A stretch of DNA of 64,000 nucleotides from Bosea sp. 124 (GTDB taxonomy: Bacteria; Pseudomonadota; Alphaproteobacteria; Rhizobiales; Beijerinckiaceae), in contig NZ_PZZM01000001.1 in the NCBI RefSeq assembly GCF_003046175.1, forward strand, positions 1,683,001-1,747,000, given 5' to 3'. Below the pieces are notes generated by a model. The model ran no database searches, was not told the origin of the DNA, and saw only the letters and a program-made list of their open reading frames with translations. Below are positions 45,710 to 55,850 of the stretch, piece after piece; the stretch's first letter is position 1; every line of letters begins with the position of its first letter. The translations under genes were made by a program, and so were the position numbers.

Positions 45710-46789
45710 ATGGCCCAGGTCACTCTCACCAACGTCAAGAAAATCTACCCCGGCGGCGTCGAGGCCGTGAAGGGCATTTCCTTCGACATTCCCGATGGCG
45801 GCTTCTGCGTGCTCGTCGGCCCCTCCGGCTGCGGCAAGTCCACGCTGCTGCGCATGGTCGCGGGCCTCGAGACGATCTCGGCCGGCGAGGTCTCGATCGG
45901 ATCGCGCGTGGTCAACGACATCGGCCCCGCCGATCGCGACATCGCCATGGTGTTCCAGAACTACGCGCTCTATCCGCATTTCAGCGTCTATGACAACATG
46001 GCCTATGGCCTGCGCAATCTCGGCACGCCGAAGGACGAGATCGACACCCGCGTCCGGGAAGCGGCGCGCATCCTCGCCATCGAGGGGCTGCTGGAGCGCC
46101 GGCCGCGCCAGCTCTCGGGCGGGCAGCGCCAGCGCGTCGCGATGGGCCGCGCGATCGTGCGCAAGCCGCAAGTCTTCCTGTTCGACGAGCCGCTCTCAAA
46201 TCTCGACGCCAAGCTGCGCGTGCAGATGCGCGTCGAGATCAAGAAGCTGCAGCGCGCGCTCGGCGTCACCGCGATCTACGTCACCCATGACCAGGTCGAG
46301 GCGATGACGCTGTCCGACAAGCTCGTGGTGATGAATGGCGGCCAGGTCGAGCAGATCGGCCTGCCCTCCGAGGTCTACAAGAAGCCGGCGAGCAAGTTCG
46401 TCGCGACCTTCATCGGCTCGCCTCCGATGAACATCCTTCCCGGCACGATCGACGGACCCGGCATCGTGGCGCTGGGCGACGCCATCCTCGAGGCGCGCGA
46501 CCTGCGCGAGGATCTGCCGGCGCAGACACCGGTCGAGGTGGGCTTAAGGCCGGAGGATGTCGAGATCGCCTCCGAGGGGCAGGCGGGCTCGCTGCCCTTC
46601 GATGTCGAGTTCATCGAGGAACTGGGCGCGACGCAGCTGTTCCACGGCCAGCTCTCGGGCCTGCCCTTCGTGATGCAGGCGGCGACCGATGTCGTCGCGG
46701 CGCAGGCGGGCAGGATCTGGATCACGGTCGACCCCGACCGCGTGCATGTCTTCGACAGCACGACAGGTGTGCGGCTCGGGCGGGCTTGA
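45710..46789 (+). CDS. ugpC: sn-Glycerol-3-phosphate ABC transporter ATP-binding protein UgpC
   Basis: An ATPase of 359 residues of the MalK/UgpC type. Walker [11 protein letters not shown]-loop [22 protein letters not shown], signature [19 protein letters not shown], Walker [17 protein letters not shown]-loop [14 protein letters not shown]-terminal TOBE region from about residue 240 ([20 protein letters not shown]) follows. Last gene of the operon; a MITE-like element lies downstream. Confidence 0.97.
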   Translation: MAQVTLTNVKKIYPGGVEAVKGISFDIPDGGFCVLVGPSGCGKSTLLRMVAGLETISAGEVSIGSRVVNDIGPADRDIAMVFQNYALYPHFSVYDNMAYGLRNLGTPKDEIDTRVREAARILAIEGLLERRPRQLSGGQRQRVAMGRAIVRKPQVFLFDEPLSNLDAKLRVQMRVEIKKLQRALGVTAIYVTHDQVEAMTLSDKLVVMNGGQVEQIGLPSEVYKKPASKFVATFIGSPPMNILPGTIDGPGIVALGDAILEARDLREDLPAQTPVEVGLRPEDVEIASEGQAGSLPFDVEFIEELGATQLFHGQLSGLPFVMQAATDVVAAQAGRIWITVDPDRVHVFDSTTGVRLGRA

Positions 46790-46793
46790 GTTC

Positions 46794-46986
46794 GCAGGGC
46801 TAGCGCGGGAACCCCGCTCCTGTTAGGAGAGGGGTAAGGGGTGACGTGTCGGCCCCTGGACAGCAGTGTCCAAACCTCACAGTTTCGCGGCGGGCAGCTC
46901 ACAGCCGGCCATTAAATGGCCGGCCCCTCGCCCTGCCCTCTCCCTATGGGAGAGGGTTCCCCGCGCCTTTTCCTGATAGCCCTGAG
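46794..46986. mobile_element. MITE-like element with imperfect terminal inverted repeats
   Basis: An element of about 190 bases between ugpC and the redoxin gene. Its left end (CAGGGCTA, GCGCGGGAACCC, then GGAGAGGGG) is repeated in inverse orientation at the right end (GAGAGGGTTCCCCGCGC, TAGCCCTG). In the middle is a perfect 21-base palindrome (46904-46924, GCCGGCCATT-A-AATGGCCGGC). It has no coding capacity. It may be a miniature transposable element or a large bidirectional terminator. Confidence 0.6.
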
Positions 46987-46988
46987 CC

Positions 46989-47630
46989 TCAGCTCACCGG
47001 CGCGTATTTCACCGCACAACCATAGGACTTCGTCGCGGCTTCGGAGACCGGCTTGCCGGCCTTGAGCTCGGCCATCGCCTGCCGGACATAGCTCTTGGCG
47101 CCGGTCAGGCTGGCCGCGCTGGACGACGGCTTATCGTCGATCGCGCCCATATAGGCGAGCTTGCCCTTGGGATCGACGATGTACATGTGCGGCGTCGTGG
47201 TCGCGCCATAGGCCCGCGCCATCTTGCTGTTGGGGTCGAGCAGGATGCCGGCGGGCGCGGCGTCACGCTTGGTGGTCAGTTCCCTGGCCTCGGGACCCTG
47301 AACGTAGCCCTGCTCGCCGACGGGCGAAGAGATCACCGAAAGCCAGACGACGCCCTCCTTCGCCATGTCCTTCTGCAGGGTCTGCATGGTCGCGCTGTTG
47401 TAGTGCTTCCGGACATAGGGGCAGTCGTGGTTGGTCCATTCGAGGATCACCGTCTTGCCCGCGAATTCCGAGAGCTTGCGAGGCTTGCCCTCGGCATCGA
47501 GGGCCTCGAAGGCCGGTGCGGGCGCGCCGACCTTGGCCGTGGCCTGCGCCAGAGCCGATCCGGCGGCGAGCGAGAGGCCTGCAATGGCGAGGCCGGCGAT
47601 GAAAGTCTGGCGGGTCAGGTGGGCTTTCAC
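46989..47630 (-). CDS. Secreted thioredoxin-like / AhpC-TSA family protein
   Basis: A protein of 213 residues with a signal peptide (MKAHLTRQTFIAGLAIAGLSLAAGSALAQ) and a redoxin fold: VGAPAPAFEALDAEGKPRKLSEFAGKTVILEWTNHDCPYVRKHY. The active site keeps one cysteine (C70); the second of a CxxC pair is Val, so a peroxiredoxin-like or mixed-disulfide role is more likely than dithiol exchange. A second Cys lies near the end (YGCAVKY), which might act as resolving cysteine. It lies 35 bases downstream of the DsbD-family gene, so the two probably form a periplasmic redox operon. Confidence 0.92.
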   Translation of the reverse strand: MKAHLTRQTFIAGLAIAGLSLAAGSALAQATAKVGAPAPAFEALDAEGKPRKLSEFAGKTVILEWTNHDCPYVRKHYNSATMQTLQKDMAKEGVVWLSVISSPVGEQGYVQGPEARELTTKRDAAPAGILLDPNSKMARAYGATTTPHMYIVDPKGKLAYMGAIDDKPSSSAASLTGAKSYVRQAMAELKAGKPVSEAATKSYGCAVKYAPVS

Positions 47631-47665
47631 GTCTGTCTCCTGTCTTCGGGGTGAACGAAAGCGTC

Positions 47666-49828
47666 TCAGCGGGCGGCGGTCTTCATCTCCTTGCCGGCGG
47701 CACGCCTGGCGGCGGTGACGATCATGTCCGGCGTCAGCAGTTGCGGCAGGATTTCGGGCTGAGTGCCCTTGCTGCCGGGATAGAACAGATAGAGCGGCAC
47801 GCCGGCACGACCCTGCTCGGCCAGCGCGAAGGCGATCTGGCTGTTGCGGTTGGTCCAGTCGGCCTTGAGGTAGACGACCTTCAGCTCCGCGAAGGCGTCC
47901 TTGACCTCCTGACGCGACAGCGCGACGCGCTCATTGGCCAGACAGGTGATGCACCAGGCGGCGGTGAAGTTGACGAAGACCGGGCGCCCTTCCGCCTGCA
48001 GCGCCGTGACACGCTCGGGCGTCCAGGCCTGGATGTCACCGGCACGCGCCTGGGTCGTCGCCTCCGGAACCGCGTTCTGGACGACGAACCAGCCGGCCGC
48101 GAAGGCGATGAGGACGGCGAAGCCTGAAGAGAGGACCCGGCCGAGACCCGCGCCGCGCGTCACGCCGACCAGCCAGACGATGAAGCCAGCCGCCAGCACG
48201 GCGACGAGCGCGGCCAGCACGCCGCCCGGCCCAGCCTGCACCGAGGCAACCCAGATCAGCCAGATCGCGGTCGCAAACATCGGAAAGGCGAAGGCCTGCT
48301 TCAGGATCAGCATCCAGCGGCCCGGCTTCGGCAGCAGCCGCAGCAGGCCGGGCGCGAAGGACAATGCCACGACCGGCAGCGCGAAGCCGAGCGCGAGCGC
48401 CATGAAGACGGCCAATCCGAGCACCGGGGGCTGCGTCACCGCGTAGCCGACGGCAGCGCCCATGAAGGGGGCCGTGCAGGGCGTCGCCACGACGACGGCC
48501 AATGCCCCGGTCATGAAGGCACCCAGCCGCCCGCCCCGGCTCGCGAGACCGTGGCCGACGCCGACGGCAGAGGTGCCGATCTCGAAGGCGCCGAGCAGGT
48601 TGAGGCCGATCAGCGTCATCACCACCGCAAGCGCGATGACCAGCGGCGGCGACTGCAACTGGAAGCCCCAGCCGACGCTGGAGCCGAGCGCGCCCAGGAT
48701 GATGACCATGCCGGCCAGCACCATGAAGGTGACGACCACGCCGGCAAGAAAGAGCAGGCCCTGCTCACGAACTTCCGTCCGGCTTGCCCGCGCCAACTGG
48801 GCAAAGCCGAGCGCCTTGATGAAGAGGACCGGCAGCACGCAGGGCATCAGGTTGAGGATCAGCCCGCCGGTGAAGGCAAAGAGCAGTGCCGCCCACAGCG
48901 TCAGGTCCGCCCCTTCGACCGGCAGCGGAATCCGCACGACCGCCGGGCGCGTCGCGGCGGTCGCATCCGCGGCCGTGCCCGCCAGTGCGGGATCGACCTC
49001 CGCCACGAGGGTGAGCGCACGCGCGACCCCACCCTCGGCAAAGGTCAGGACGCCTGCGACTTCGGTACCCTCGATCTTGAACGCGCTGGAGCGGGCGAGG
49101 CGCAACACCGTGCCGACCGATGCGGGTGCCGCATCCTGCTTCGCGGCATGGTCGATCAGCGTGTCGGAGTGCGGGAAGAAACGTAGATCGGTCGCTGCGC
49201 CCGAAAGCCCTGGCAGTGTCAGCGCGAGCCCCTCGCCCTCGGCGGCGAGGCGGCCCTTCGAGCCGGCCTGGGCAGGAAGGGCCGCGCGGGCGGCCTCGAT
49301 GCGCGACTGCGCCGCCTCGTCGACGAGGCCCGATGATGCGACGGGCAAGTCGAGCTGGAAGGCGCCTTCCTCCGGAATGCAGATCTTCTCGCAGACCAGC
49401 CAGGTCGCATTGGCCTTGAGCGTCAGGCGTTCGCCCGGTTTGACATTCTGCGGCACGGCGATCTCGACGGGCAGAAGCAGCGTGCCTTCAAAACCGAAAT
49501 TGACCAGCGGCTCGACGGGGATAGCCTTGGGCGCCGGCCACTGGATCTCGCCGGCCGCGCCCTGCGACAGCGTCCAGTCGATGCGGGTCGGCTCACCAGA
49601 ATCGCCCGGATTTCGCCAGTAGGTGTGCCAGCCCGGGGCGATCTTCTGGACCAAAGCGACGTGGAAACGCTCGCCGGGGGCGACTGCATCGCGGCTGGAG
49701 AGAAGCGTCGCGGTGACACGGGGCGTCGAGACAGCAGCCGATTCCGCAGCCATGGCCAGACCGGGCGCTAGCAGCGCGAGGGCCAGCACCACCTGTCGCC
49801 AGCAATGTCTGGTGGAAGTGGAAGCCAT
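47666..49828 (-). CDS. DsbD/ScsB-family thiol:disulfide interchange protein
   Basis: An inner-membrane electron conduit of about 720 residues. A signal peptide (RQVVLALALLAPGLAMAA) leads into an N-terminal periplasmic domain with the ScsB-type cysteine pair CEKIC. A transmembrane core of about eight helices follows with the redox Cys in LMPCVLPVLFIKALG and VATPCTAPFMGAAVGYA. A C-terminal thioredoxin domain has AAWCITC. It carries reducing power from cytoplasmic thioredoxin to periplasmic partners, here perhaps the redoxin gene just downstream. In-frame ATGs up to 49861 make the start uncertain. Confidence 0.93.
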   Translation of the reverse strand: MASTSTRHCWRQVVLALALLAPGLAMAAESAAVSTPRVTATLLSSRDAVAPGERFHVALVQKIAPGWHTYWRNPGDSGEPTRIDWTLSQGAAGEIQWPAPKAIPVEPLVNFGFEGTLLLPVEIAVPQNVKPGERLTLKANATWLVCEKICIPEEGAFQLDLPVASSGLVDEAAQSRIEAARAALPAQAGSKGRLAAEGEGLALTLPGLSGAATDLRFFPHSDTLIDHAAKQDAAPASVGTVLRLARSSAFKIEGTEVAGVLTFAEGGVARALTLVAEVDPALAGTAADATAATRPAVVRIPLPVEGADLTLWAALLFAFTGGLILNLMPCVLPVLFIKALGFAQLARASRTEVREQGLLFLAGVVVTFMVLAGMVIILGALGSSVGWGFQLQSPPLVIALAVVMTLIGLNLLGAFEIGTSAVGVGHGLASRGGRLGAFMTGALAVVVATPCTAPFMGAAVGYAVTQPPVLGLAVFMALALGFALPVVALSFAPGLLRLLPKPGRWMLILKQAFAFPMFATAIWLIWVASVQAGPGGVLAALVAVLAAGFIVWLVGVTRGAGLGRVLSSGFAVLIAFAAGWFVVQNAVPEATTQARAGDIQAWTPERVTALQAEGRPVFVNFTAAWCITCLANERVALSRQEVKDAFAELKVVYLKADWTNRNSQIAFALAEQGRAGVPLYLFYPGSKGTQPEILPQLLTPDMIVTAARRAAGKEMKTAAR

Positions 49829-50065
49829 GATCTCCGTCATCATTCGCTCGACACGCATCATCCTCTCGACACGAGCCGATCAGTGCCTCACCGCGGCCCA
49901 TGACGCCAATGACAAGGCAGTGAGGAGGACCCACGATATGGGCGCGGATATCGGCCATAGTCAGGCAGGGCCAACCCGGACGCAATCATCGTAGCGGCGT
50001 TTTCGTCTGCTTCGCGAGTCGCGCTGCGAATTTGACGAGCGGCTCTGCAAGGCCGGCCTGCCGCC

Positions 50066-50995
50066 CTATTGCGGCGTCAGCGACAACGGCCCTGCCGTCG
50101 GCTTCGGCGCAGCCGGGCGCGGACGGGGCCTGGCGGCGGGCTTCGCCGGCTCGCTGGCGAGGCCGAGCCTGGCCCGGATCGAGGCGGCGCGGGCCTCGGT
50201 CAGACGCGCGCCGCAGAAGCCGAACTGGCCCTCGCGCTGGAAAGCACGGCAGACTAGTTCGCGCTCGGCGGAGAACCCCGCCTGCTCGCGCGCGATCGCC
50301 CGTTGATCGACGGCGTCCGCCTTGGCGGTGAGGGTGCGATAGCCCTCGCGCACCGCCCGCTCGGCGACACCGCGGGCGGCCTCTATCTCCTTGGCGTAGG
50401 GCCCGAGCGTGCGCGCGTCTGGCCCCCACAGGCCGCGCGGGTCGATCCGGCAGGCGGCCGCCTCGACAACGCAGGGCTGGGCCGGCTCGACCACGAGGAA
50501 GGCTCCGTCGAGCACATCGAAAACGATCGGGCAGATCGGCGCCTCGAGCTTGTAGCGCGGCACGCCGGCCGGGCGGCCGAGCGAGGTCACCGGCAATGGC
50601 GCCTCGCCGAAGGAGACGGCGCAGGGCTCGACGAGGTTGCTCGCCTGGAAGCCGTCGACGGTGAGCTTCAGCCCGAAGCCGGTCGCGGTCTTCTCGAAGA
50701 CAGCCTCGCCCGGGCCACCATTGTGTCGGAGCACGCGCCCGATGATCGCCTCCTCGCCCGCGACCTTGATCGCCGGCATCGAGGGCGCGCGCGGCGCGGC
50801 CGGCCCGCTCGACGAAGCCGGAGCCGCCTGTTGCGTGCCTGGCGCATTGAAGGGCTGCGCTCCCGGCAGTTGCAGCGGCTGCGCAAGCACGGCCTGCGAC
50901 CAGCCGGCGAGAGCCAGCAGCGCGAGACGGAGGGCAAGATGCGTCTGTCGGGTCACGAAGCGGCCAGTTTGGAACTGCAACAACCACTTCTGCAT
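50066..50995 (-). CDS. Secreted protein with LprI-like C-terminal region, function unknown
   Basis: A protein of 309 residues with a signal peptide after an N-terminal stretch ([20 protein letters not shown]), then a Pro/Ala-rich linker and a domain with four to six cysteines ([44 protein letters not shown]). The C-terminal part, [12 protein letters not shown] to [29 protein letters not shown], resembles LprI-type lysozyme-inhibitor domains by Cys and Arg spacing. That similarity is tentative. The end is a Pro/Arg/Lys-rich tail. Envelope location is likely. It diverges from dnaK. Confidence 0.85.
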   Translation of the reverse strand: MQKWLLQFQTGRFVTRQTHLALRLALLALAGWSQAVLAQPLQLPGAQPFNAPGTQQAAPASSSGPAAPRAPSMPAIKVAGEEAIIGRVLRHNGGPGEAVFEKTATGFGLKLTVDGFQASNLVEPCAVSFGEAPLPVTSLGRPAGVPRYKLEAPICPIVFDVLDGAFLVVEPAQPCVVEAAACRIDPRGLWGPDARTLGPYAKEIEAARGVAERAVREGYRTLTAKADAVDQRAIAREQAGFSAERELVCRAFQREGQFGFCGARLTEARAASIRARLGLASEPAKPAARPRPRPAAPKPTAGPLSLTPQ

Positions 50996-51302
50996 GAAAT
51001 GTCGCGACCGCGCGCGCAAGGGCACATCCGCAACACCTCCGCTCAATGAGCCGCGACGACGGCCGGGCATCAACCGTGACGGGAGAAACCTGCCGTTCCG
51101 CGGGTTCTTAATCGGCTCGCCTGTCTTGCAAGGGCGGGAACACCCTCCCTATATACGCCGCCAAGGGGCGGTTTCACGACCGTCAAACGTGGAATGCCGG
51201 TTTCGTTCGCCGCAACAGGTGGGGGCGATCCGGTCCATGGGCCGGCAGGTGGCGCCAAGCGCCACAGGCCGGCGATCTGCTCAATCGAAAGGGATCCCAT
51301 CC
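50996..51302. other. Intergenic region between divergent genes, dnaK leader
   Basis: The 307-base gap holds the heat-shock promoter above and a dnaK leader from about 51165 to 51302. The leader contains short complementary GC-rich stretches that may fold, and AAAGGGA as ribosome site at 51287. No further gene is seen. Confidence 0.5.
51125..51157 (+). promoter_or_regulatory. RpoH (sigma-32) type heat-shock promoter of dnaK
   Basis: CTTGCA (51125-51130) and CCTATATACG (51148-51157) are 17 bases apart. This fits the alphaproteobacterial RpoH pattern, -35 CTTG and -10 CYTATNTNNG. It lies about 145 bases before the dnaK start on the coding strand, leaving a long 5' leader. No CIRCE operator is seen nearby. 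Confidence 0.7.
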
Positions 51303-53228
51303 ATGGGTAAGGTAATCGGTATCGACCTCGGCACGACCAACTCCTGCGTCGCGGTCATGGAAGGCTCTACACCCAAAGTCATCGAGAACTCGGAAGGCGC
51401 GCGCACCACGCCGTCCATCGTCGCCATCACCGACGATGGCGAACGTCTTGTCGGCCAGCCAGCCAAGCGCCAGGCCGTCACCAACCCCGAGCGCACCTTC
51501 TTCGCGATCAAGCGCCTGATCGGCCGGACCTTCGAGGATCCGATGACGAAGAAGGACATGCATCTCGTCCCCTACAAGATCAAGAAGGCCTCGACCGGCG
51601 ATGCCTGGGTCGAGGCCGACGGCACCGACTATTCGCCGTCGCAGATTTCGGCCTTCACGCTGACCAAGATGAAGGAGACGGCCGAAGCCTATCTCGGCTC
51701 TGCCGTCACGCAGGCGGTCATCACGGTCCCGGCCTATTTCAACGACGCCCAGCGCCAGGCGACCAAAGATGCAGGCCGCATCGCCGGTCTCGAGGTCCTG
51801 CGCATCATCAACGAGCCGACGGCGGCGGCACTCGCCTATGGCCTCGACAAGAAGCAGGCCGGCACGATCGCCGTCTATGACCTCGGCGGCGGCACCTTCG
51901 ACGTCTCGATCCTCGAGATCGGCGACGGCGTCTTCGAGGTGAAGTCGACCAATGGCGACACCTTCCTCGGTGGCGAGGACTTCGACATGCGCCTAGTCGA
52001 GTACCTCGCGGACGAGTTCAAGCGCGAGCAGGGCATCGACCTCAAGAAGGACAAGCTTGCGCTCCAGCGCCTGAAGGAAGCGGCCGAGAAGGCCAAGATC
52101 GAGCTCTCCACCACGGCCCAGACCGAAATCAATCTGCCCTACATCACGGCGGATGCCTCCGGTCCCAAGCACTTGGCCATCAAGCTCTCGCGCGCCAAGT
52201 TCGAGAGCCTGGTCGACGATCTCGTCCAACGCACCGTCGAGCCCTGCAAGAAGGCGCTCAAGGATGCCGGCCTGTCGGCGGGTCAGATCGACGAAGTGGT
52301 CTTGGTCGGCGGCATGACCCGCATGCCGAAGGTCCAGGAGGTCGTGAAGCAGTTCTTCGGCAAGGAGCCGCACAAGGGCGTCAATCCGGACGAGGTCGTC
52401 GCCATCGGCGCCGCGATCCAGGCCGGCGTGCTGCAAGGCGACGTCAAGGACGTGCTGCTGCTCGACGTGACCCCGCTCTCGCTCGGCATCGAGACGCTGG
52501 GTGGCGTGTTCACCCGTCTGATCGACCGCAACACCACAATCCCGACCAAGAAGAGCCAGGTCTTCTCCACCGCCGAGGACAACCAGCAGGCGGTGACGAT
52601 CCGGGTCTTCCAGGGCGAGCGCGAGATGGCGGCCGACAACAAGATGCTCGGCCAGTTCGACCTGATGGGCATTCCGCCGTCCCCGCGCGGCATGCCGCAG
52701 ATCGAGGTGACCTTCGACATCGACGCCAACGGCATCGTCTCGGTGACGGCGAAGGACAAGGCCACCAACAAGGAGCAGCAGATCCGGATTCAGGCGTCCG
52801 GCGGGCTCTCCGAGGCCGACATCCAGAAGATGGTCAAGGATGCCGAGGCCAATGCGAGCGAGGACAAGAAGCGCCGCGAGCTGGTCGAGGCGAAGAACCA
52901 GGGCGAAAGTCTCGTCCATTCGACCGAGAAGTCGCTGAAGGACTATGGCGACAAGGTCTCGGCCGCCGACAAGACGGCGATCGAGACCGCTCTCGACGCG
53001 CTCAAGGCAGCGCTGGCCGAGGACAATGCCGAGACCATCAGCTCGCGCACCACGGATGTGATGCAGGCCTCGATGAAGCTGGGCGAGGCCATGTATGCGG
53101 CCAGCCAGGCCGAAGGCGCGACCGATGAGGGTGCACCTGACGCGGACGCCAAGAAGGAGGACGACGTCATCGACGCCGACTTCAAGGATGTCAGCGACGA
53201 CAAGGGCGACAAGAAGAAGAGCGCCTGA
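51303..53228 (+). CDS. dnaK: Chaperone protein DnaK (Hsp70)
   Basis: The ATP-dependent cytoplasmic Hsp70, 641 residues. ATPase motifs: [70 protein letters not shown] and [18 protein letters not shown]. The substrate-binding domain begins at [17 protein letters not shown]. The C-terminal lid ends in an acidic tail ([11 protein letters not shown]). ATG 51303 is preceded by AAAGGGA. It is followed by dnaJ after a palindromic element; grpE is not adjacent. Confidence 0.99.
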   Translation: MGKVIGIDLGTTNSCVAVMEGSTPKVIENSEGARTTPSIVAITDDGERLVGQPAKRQAVTNPERTFFAIKRLIGRTFEDPMTKKDMHLVPYKIKKASTGDAWVEADGTDYSPSQISAFTLTKMKETAEAYLGSAVTQAVITVPAYFNDAQRQATKDAGRIAGLEVLRIINEPTAAALAYGLDKKQAGTIAVYDLGGGTFDVSILEIGDGVFEVKSTNGDTFLGGEDFDMRLVEYLADEFKREQGIDLKKDKLALQRLKEAAEKAKIELSTTAQTEINLPYITADASGPKHLAIKLSRAKFESLVDDLVQRTVEPCKKALKDAGLSAGQIDEVVLVGGMTRMPKVQEVVKQFFGKEPHKGVNPDEVVAIGAAIQAGVLQGDVKDVLLLDVTPLSLGIETLGGVFTRLIDRNTTIPTKKSQVFSTAEDNQQAVTIRVFQGEREMAADNKMLGQFDLMGIPPSPRGMPQIEVTFDIDANGIVSVTAKDKATNKEQQIRIQASGGLSEADIQKMVKDAEANASEDKKRRELVEAKNQGESLVHSTEKSLKDYGDKVSAADKTAIETALDALKAALAEDNAETISSRTTDVMQASMKLGEAMYAASQAEGATDEGAPDADAKKEDDVIDADFKDVSDDKGDKKKSA

Positions 53229-53252
53229 TCGCTCTCCTTCCATCCACGACGA

Positions 53253-53361
53253 CGTCATGGCCGGGCTTGACCCGGCCATCGCGTTCAAGGAATGCGTCGT
53301 GACGAAACATTCTCGTTCTCCCGCATGCGATGGCCGGGGCAGGTCCGGCCATGATGCGACG
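53253..53361. repeat. Composite palindromic intergenic element, copy 8
   Basis: It opens with CGTCATGGCCGGG, pairing with CCCGGCCAT, and later has GATGGCCGGGGC/GTCCGGCCATGAT. The internal GTTCAAGGAATGCGTC is a diverged form of the core of copies 1 and 9. It lies between dnaK and dnaJ and could uncouple their expression levels. Confidence 0.75.
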
Positions 53362-53384
53362 GGGAACGAAGGGGCCGCTGTTTG

Positions 53385-54515
53385 ATGTCCAAGCGCGACT
53401 ATTATGAAATCCTCGGCGTCTCGAAGACCGCCAGCGATGCGGAGCTGAAAAGCGCTTTCCGCAAGCTCGCCATGGGCTGCCATCCCGACCGGCATCCCGG
53501 CGACACCGCGGCCGAGGCCAAGTTCAAGGAGTTGAACGAGGCCTATCAGGTGCTCTCGGACGGCCAGAAGCGCGGCGCCTATGACCGCTATGGCCACCAG
53601 GCCTTCGAGAACGGCGGCGGTGCCGGCGGCAATCCCGACTTTTCCGACTTCATGTCGGACATCTTCGATTCCTTCTTCGGCGATGCCCGTCGCGGCGGGC
53701 CGCGCAGTGCGAACGGCCGCGAGCGCGGAGCCGATCTGCGCTACAATCTCGAAATCGGCCTAGAGGATGCCTTCGCCGGCAAGAACGCTTCGATCCGGGT
53801 GCCGACCTCGATCGCCTGCGAGGTCTGTTCCGGCACCGGCGCCAAGCCGGGCTCCAAGTCGCGGCAATGCCCGACCTGCGGCGGCCACGGCAAGGTGCGC
53901 GCCAATCAGGGCTTCTTCTCGGTGGAGCGGACCTGCCCGACCTGCTCGGGCCGTGGCGAAATCATCGACGACCCGTGCAAGAACTGCCAGGGGGCCGGCC
54001 GCGTCACGCGCGAGCGCACGCTCTCGGTCAACATCCCGGCCGGCGTCGAGGATGGCACGCGCATCCGGCTTGCCGGCGAGGGCGAGGCCGGCCTGCGCGG
54101 CGGTCCGGCGGGCGACCTCTACATTTTCCTCTCGATCAGGCCGCACGCGATCTTCCAGCGCGACGGTGCCGATCTGTTCTGCCGCGTGCCGCTCGGCCTG
54201 ACCTCAGCCGCGCTCGGCGGCGAGATCGAGGTGCCGACGCTGACCGGCGAGCAGGCGCGGGTGAAGGTTCCCGAGGGCACGCAGACCGGCAAGCAGTTCC
54301 GACTCAAGGGCAAGGGCATGAGCGTGCTGCGCTCCCGCGAGGTCGGCGATCTCTACATTCAGGTCGTGGTCGAGACGCCGCAGAAGCTGACGCCGCGCCA
54401 GCGCGAATTACTGCAGGAGTTCGAGCGCGAAAGCTCGGGCGCGACGCATCCCGAGGCCGCCGGCTTCTTCGGCCGGGTGAAGGACTTCCTCGGCGGCATC
54501 GGCGGCGCGGCCTGA
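53385..54515 (+). CDS. dnaJ: Chaperone protein DnaJ (Hsp40)
   Basis: The type I co-chaperone of DnaK, 376 residues. The J domain ([30 protein letters not shown]) carries the HPD motif in [10 protein letters not shown] Gly-rich linker follows. The four zinc motifs are [24 protein letters not shown] and CKNCQGAG. The substrate-binding C-terminal domains follow ([28 protein letters not shown]). ATG 53385 is used; a TTG three bases before is in frame. Confidence 0.99.
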   Translation: MSKRDYYEILGVSKTASDAELKSAFRKLAMGCHPDRHPGDTAAEAKFKELNEAYQVLSDGQKRGAYDRYGHQAFENGGGAGGNPDFSDFMSDIFDSFFGDARRGGPRSANGRERGADLRYNLEIGLEDAFAGKNASIRVPTSIACEVCSGTGAKPGSKSRQCPTCGGHGKVRANQGFFSVERTCPTCSGRGEIIDDPCKNCQGAGRVTRERTLSVNIPAGVEDGTRIRLAGEGEAGLRGGPAGDLYIFLSIRPHAIFQRDGADLFCRVPLGLTSAALGGEIEVPTLTGEQARVKVPEGTQTGKQFRLKGKGMSVLRSREVGDLYIQVVVETPQKLTPRQRELLQEFERESSGATHPEAAGFFGRVKDFLGGIGGAA

Positions 54516-54525
54516 ACGCACAAAA

Positions 54526-54554
54526 AAACGGGCCGCCTCGCGGCGACCCGTTCT
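54526..54554 (-). terminator. Terminator between convergent dnaJ and csbD-like genes
   Basis: ACGGG/CCCGT and GCC/GGC pair around a TCGC loop. On the minus strand the hairpin is followed by seven U, so it ends the csbD-like transcript; on the plus strand the U-run is weak (TTCTTGG) but it may also stop dnaJ. Confidence 0.75.
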
Positions 54555-54574
54555 TGGTCAGGCTCTGATCGAAA

Positions 54575-54766
54575 TCAGGCCTTGTCGACCACCTTCTTGA
54601 TGGCATCCTTGCCCTTGCCCAGAGCCTGCTGGGCCTCGCCCTTGCGCTCCTGAGCGAAGCCCTCGGCCTCGAGCTCGGGCTTGTTCATCGCCTTGCCGGC
54701 GGCCTGCTTGACGTTGCCGGCGGCCTCGTTGGCCAGGCCCTTGACCTTGTCCATGGTGCTACCCAT
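54575..54766 (-). CDS. CsbD family stress-response protein
   Basis: A highly charged small protein of 63 residues: MGSTMDKVKGLANEAAGNVK, then a KPELEAEGFAQERKGEAQQALGKGKDAIKK tail, the CsbD pattern (KGxxxExxGxxK). Members are often abundant in general stress; biochemical function is unknown. AAGGA sits eight bases before ATG 54766. Terminator downstream. Confidence 0.95.
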   Translation of the reverse strand: MGSTMDKVKGLANEAAGNVKQAAGKAMNKPELEAEGFAQERKGEAQQALGKGKDAIKKVVDKA

Positions 54767-54881
54767 CGTCTTGATCCTTCTCGTGAATTTCTGACTGGTG
54801 AAGTTCTCGCCGCCCTTGCGGCTTGCGAGGATGAAACCGATGGCGGCACGGAAGGTTCCAAAGAAATTCGGGCCTCGCGGG

Positions 54882-55715
54882 TCACCGCTCGGCCGGCGCC
54901 GCCACAGCCTCGGCCATCGCATGCAGCGCCCGGGCCGTAGCGGAATCGGCGGGGAAGAAAGTCTCCAGCGCCAGCTCGGACAAGGTGATGTCGACGGGCG
55001 TGCCGAAGACCGTTGTCGTCGAGATGAAGGACAGCGTGGCGTCCCCGACCCGCAGCCGCAGCGGCACCACGATGGCGGGTTCTTCTTCCGGATCGGACGC
55101 ATGGCCCTTACGACCGGGCCTGGCGGCGACGGGGTAGGATGAAAGCTCGGCCAGCAGATCCGCAAGGATCGGGTCGGCAGTCGCCCTGACCTGCTGGCGC
55201 AGGCGCGCCAGAAGATGCGAGCGCCACTCCTCCAGATTGGCGATCGCCGGCGCGAGCCCATCGGGATGCAGCGACAACCGGAGCACGTTCACCGGCGGAC
55301 GCAGCCGATCCGGATCAGCCGCGAGGCTCAGCAGCGGCGCGACGGCGGCATTGGCAGCGAGCAGCGTCCAGTGCCGGTCGACGGCCAGCGCCGGAAAGGG
55401 CTCATGCCCCTTCAGGACAAGGTCGATCGCCGATTTGGCTGCCTGAAGGCCGGGATCCTCCAGAGCGCGTTCGAGATAGACCGGCGCGTAGCCGCCGGCG
55501 AGGAGCAGCGCGTTGCGCTCGCGCAGGGGCACGCCGAGATGCTCGGCCAGCAGCAGCACCATGTCGCGGCTCGGCTGCGAGCGGCCGCTCTCGACGAAGG
55601 AGAGATGCTTCTGCGAGATCTCCGCTTCGAGCGCGAGGTCGAGCTGGCTGAGTCGGCGCAACTGCCGCCAGTCACGGATGAGGTGGCCGACGCTGGGTTG
55701 ATGATGCCTGTTCAT
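54882..55715 (-). CDS. XRE-family transcriptional regulator with MmyB-like ligand domain
   Basis: A regulator of 277 residues. The N-terminal helix-turn-helix is IRDWRQLRRLSQLDLALEAEISQKHLSFVESGRSQPSRDM. The C-terminal MmyB-like PAS-type domain shows GHEPFPALAVDRHWTLLAANAAVAPLL and NVLRLSLHPDGLAPAIANLEEWRSHLL, typical of this actinobacterial/proteobacterial family. ATG 55715 matches the family start. It diverges from a small membrane-protein gene 135 bases away, its likely target. Confidence 0.93.
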   Translation of the reverse strand: MNRHHQPSVGHLIRDWRQLRRLSQLDLALEAEISQKHLSFVESGRSQPSRDMVLLLAEHLGVPLRERNALLLAGGYAPVYLERALEDPGLQAAKSAIDLVLKGHEPFPALAVDRHWTLLAANAAVAPLLSLAADPDRLRPPVNVLRLSLHPDGLAPAIANLEEWRSHLLARLRQQVRATADPILADLLAELSSYPVAARPGRKGHASDPEEEPAIVVPLRLRVGDATLSFISTTTVFGTPVDITLSELALETFFPADSATARALHAMAEAVAAPAER

Positions 55716-55850
55716 GGGGACAAACCTAGCCGGCGGGGGAACCCGTTCCAATTACCTCCCGCTTAATCGACCAGCCGGCACGATCCCGTCAGCATGGCCT
55801 CCATCGACCACGGGGCGTCCAATAGGCCGCCTTCAGCCAAGGAGACCGCC

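Noticed and set aside
49936..49992. 18-codon ORF after AGGAGG in the gap beyond the DsbD-like gene
   Set aside because: Good ribosome-site match but no codon pattern, regulatory structure or neighbouring target; likely chance.
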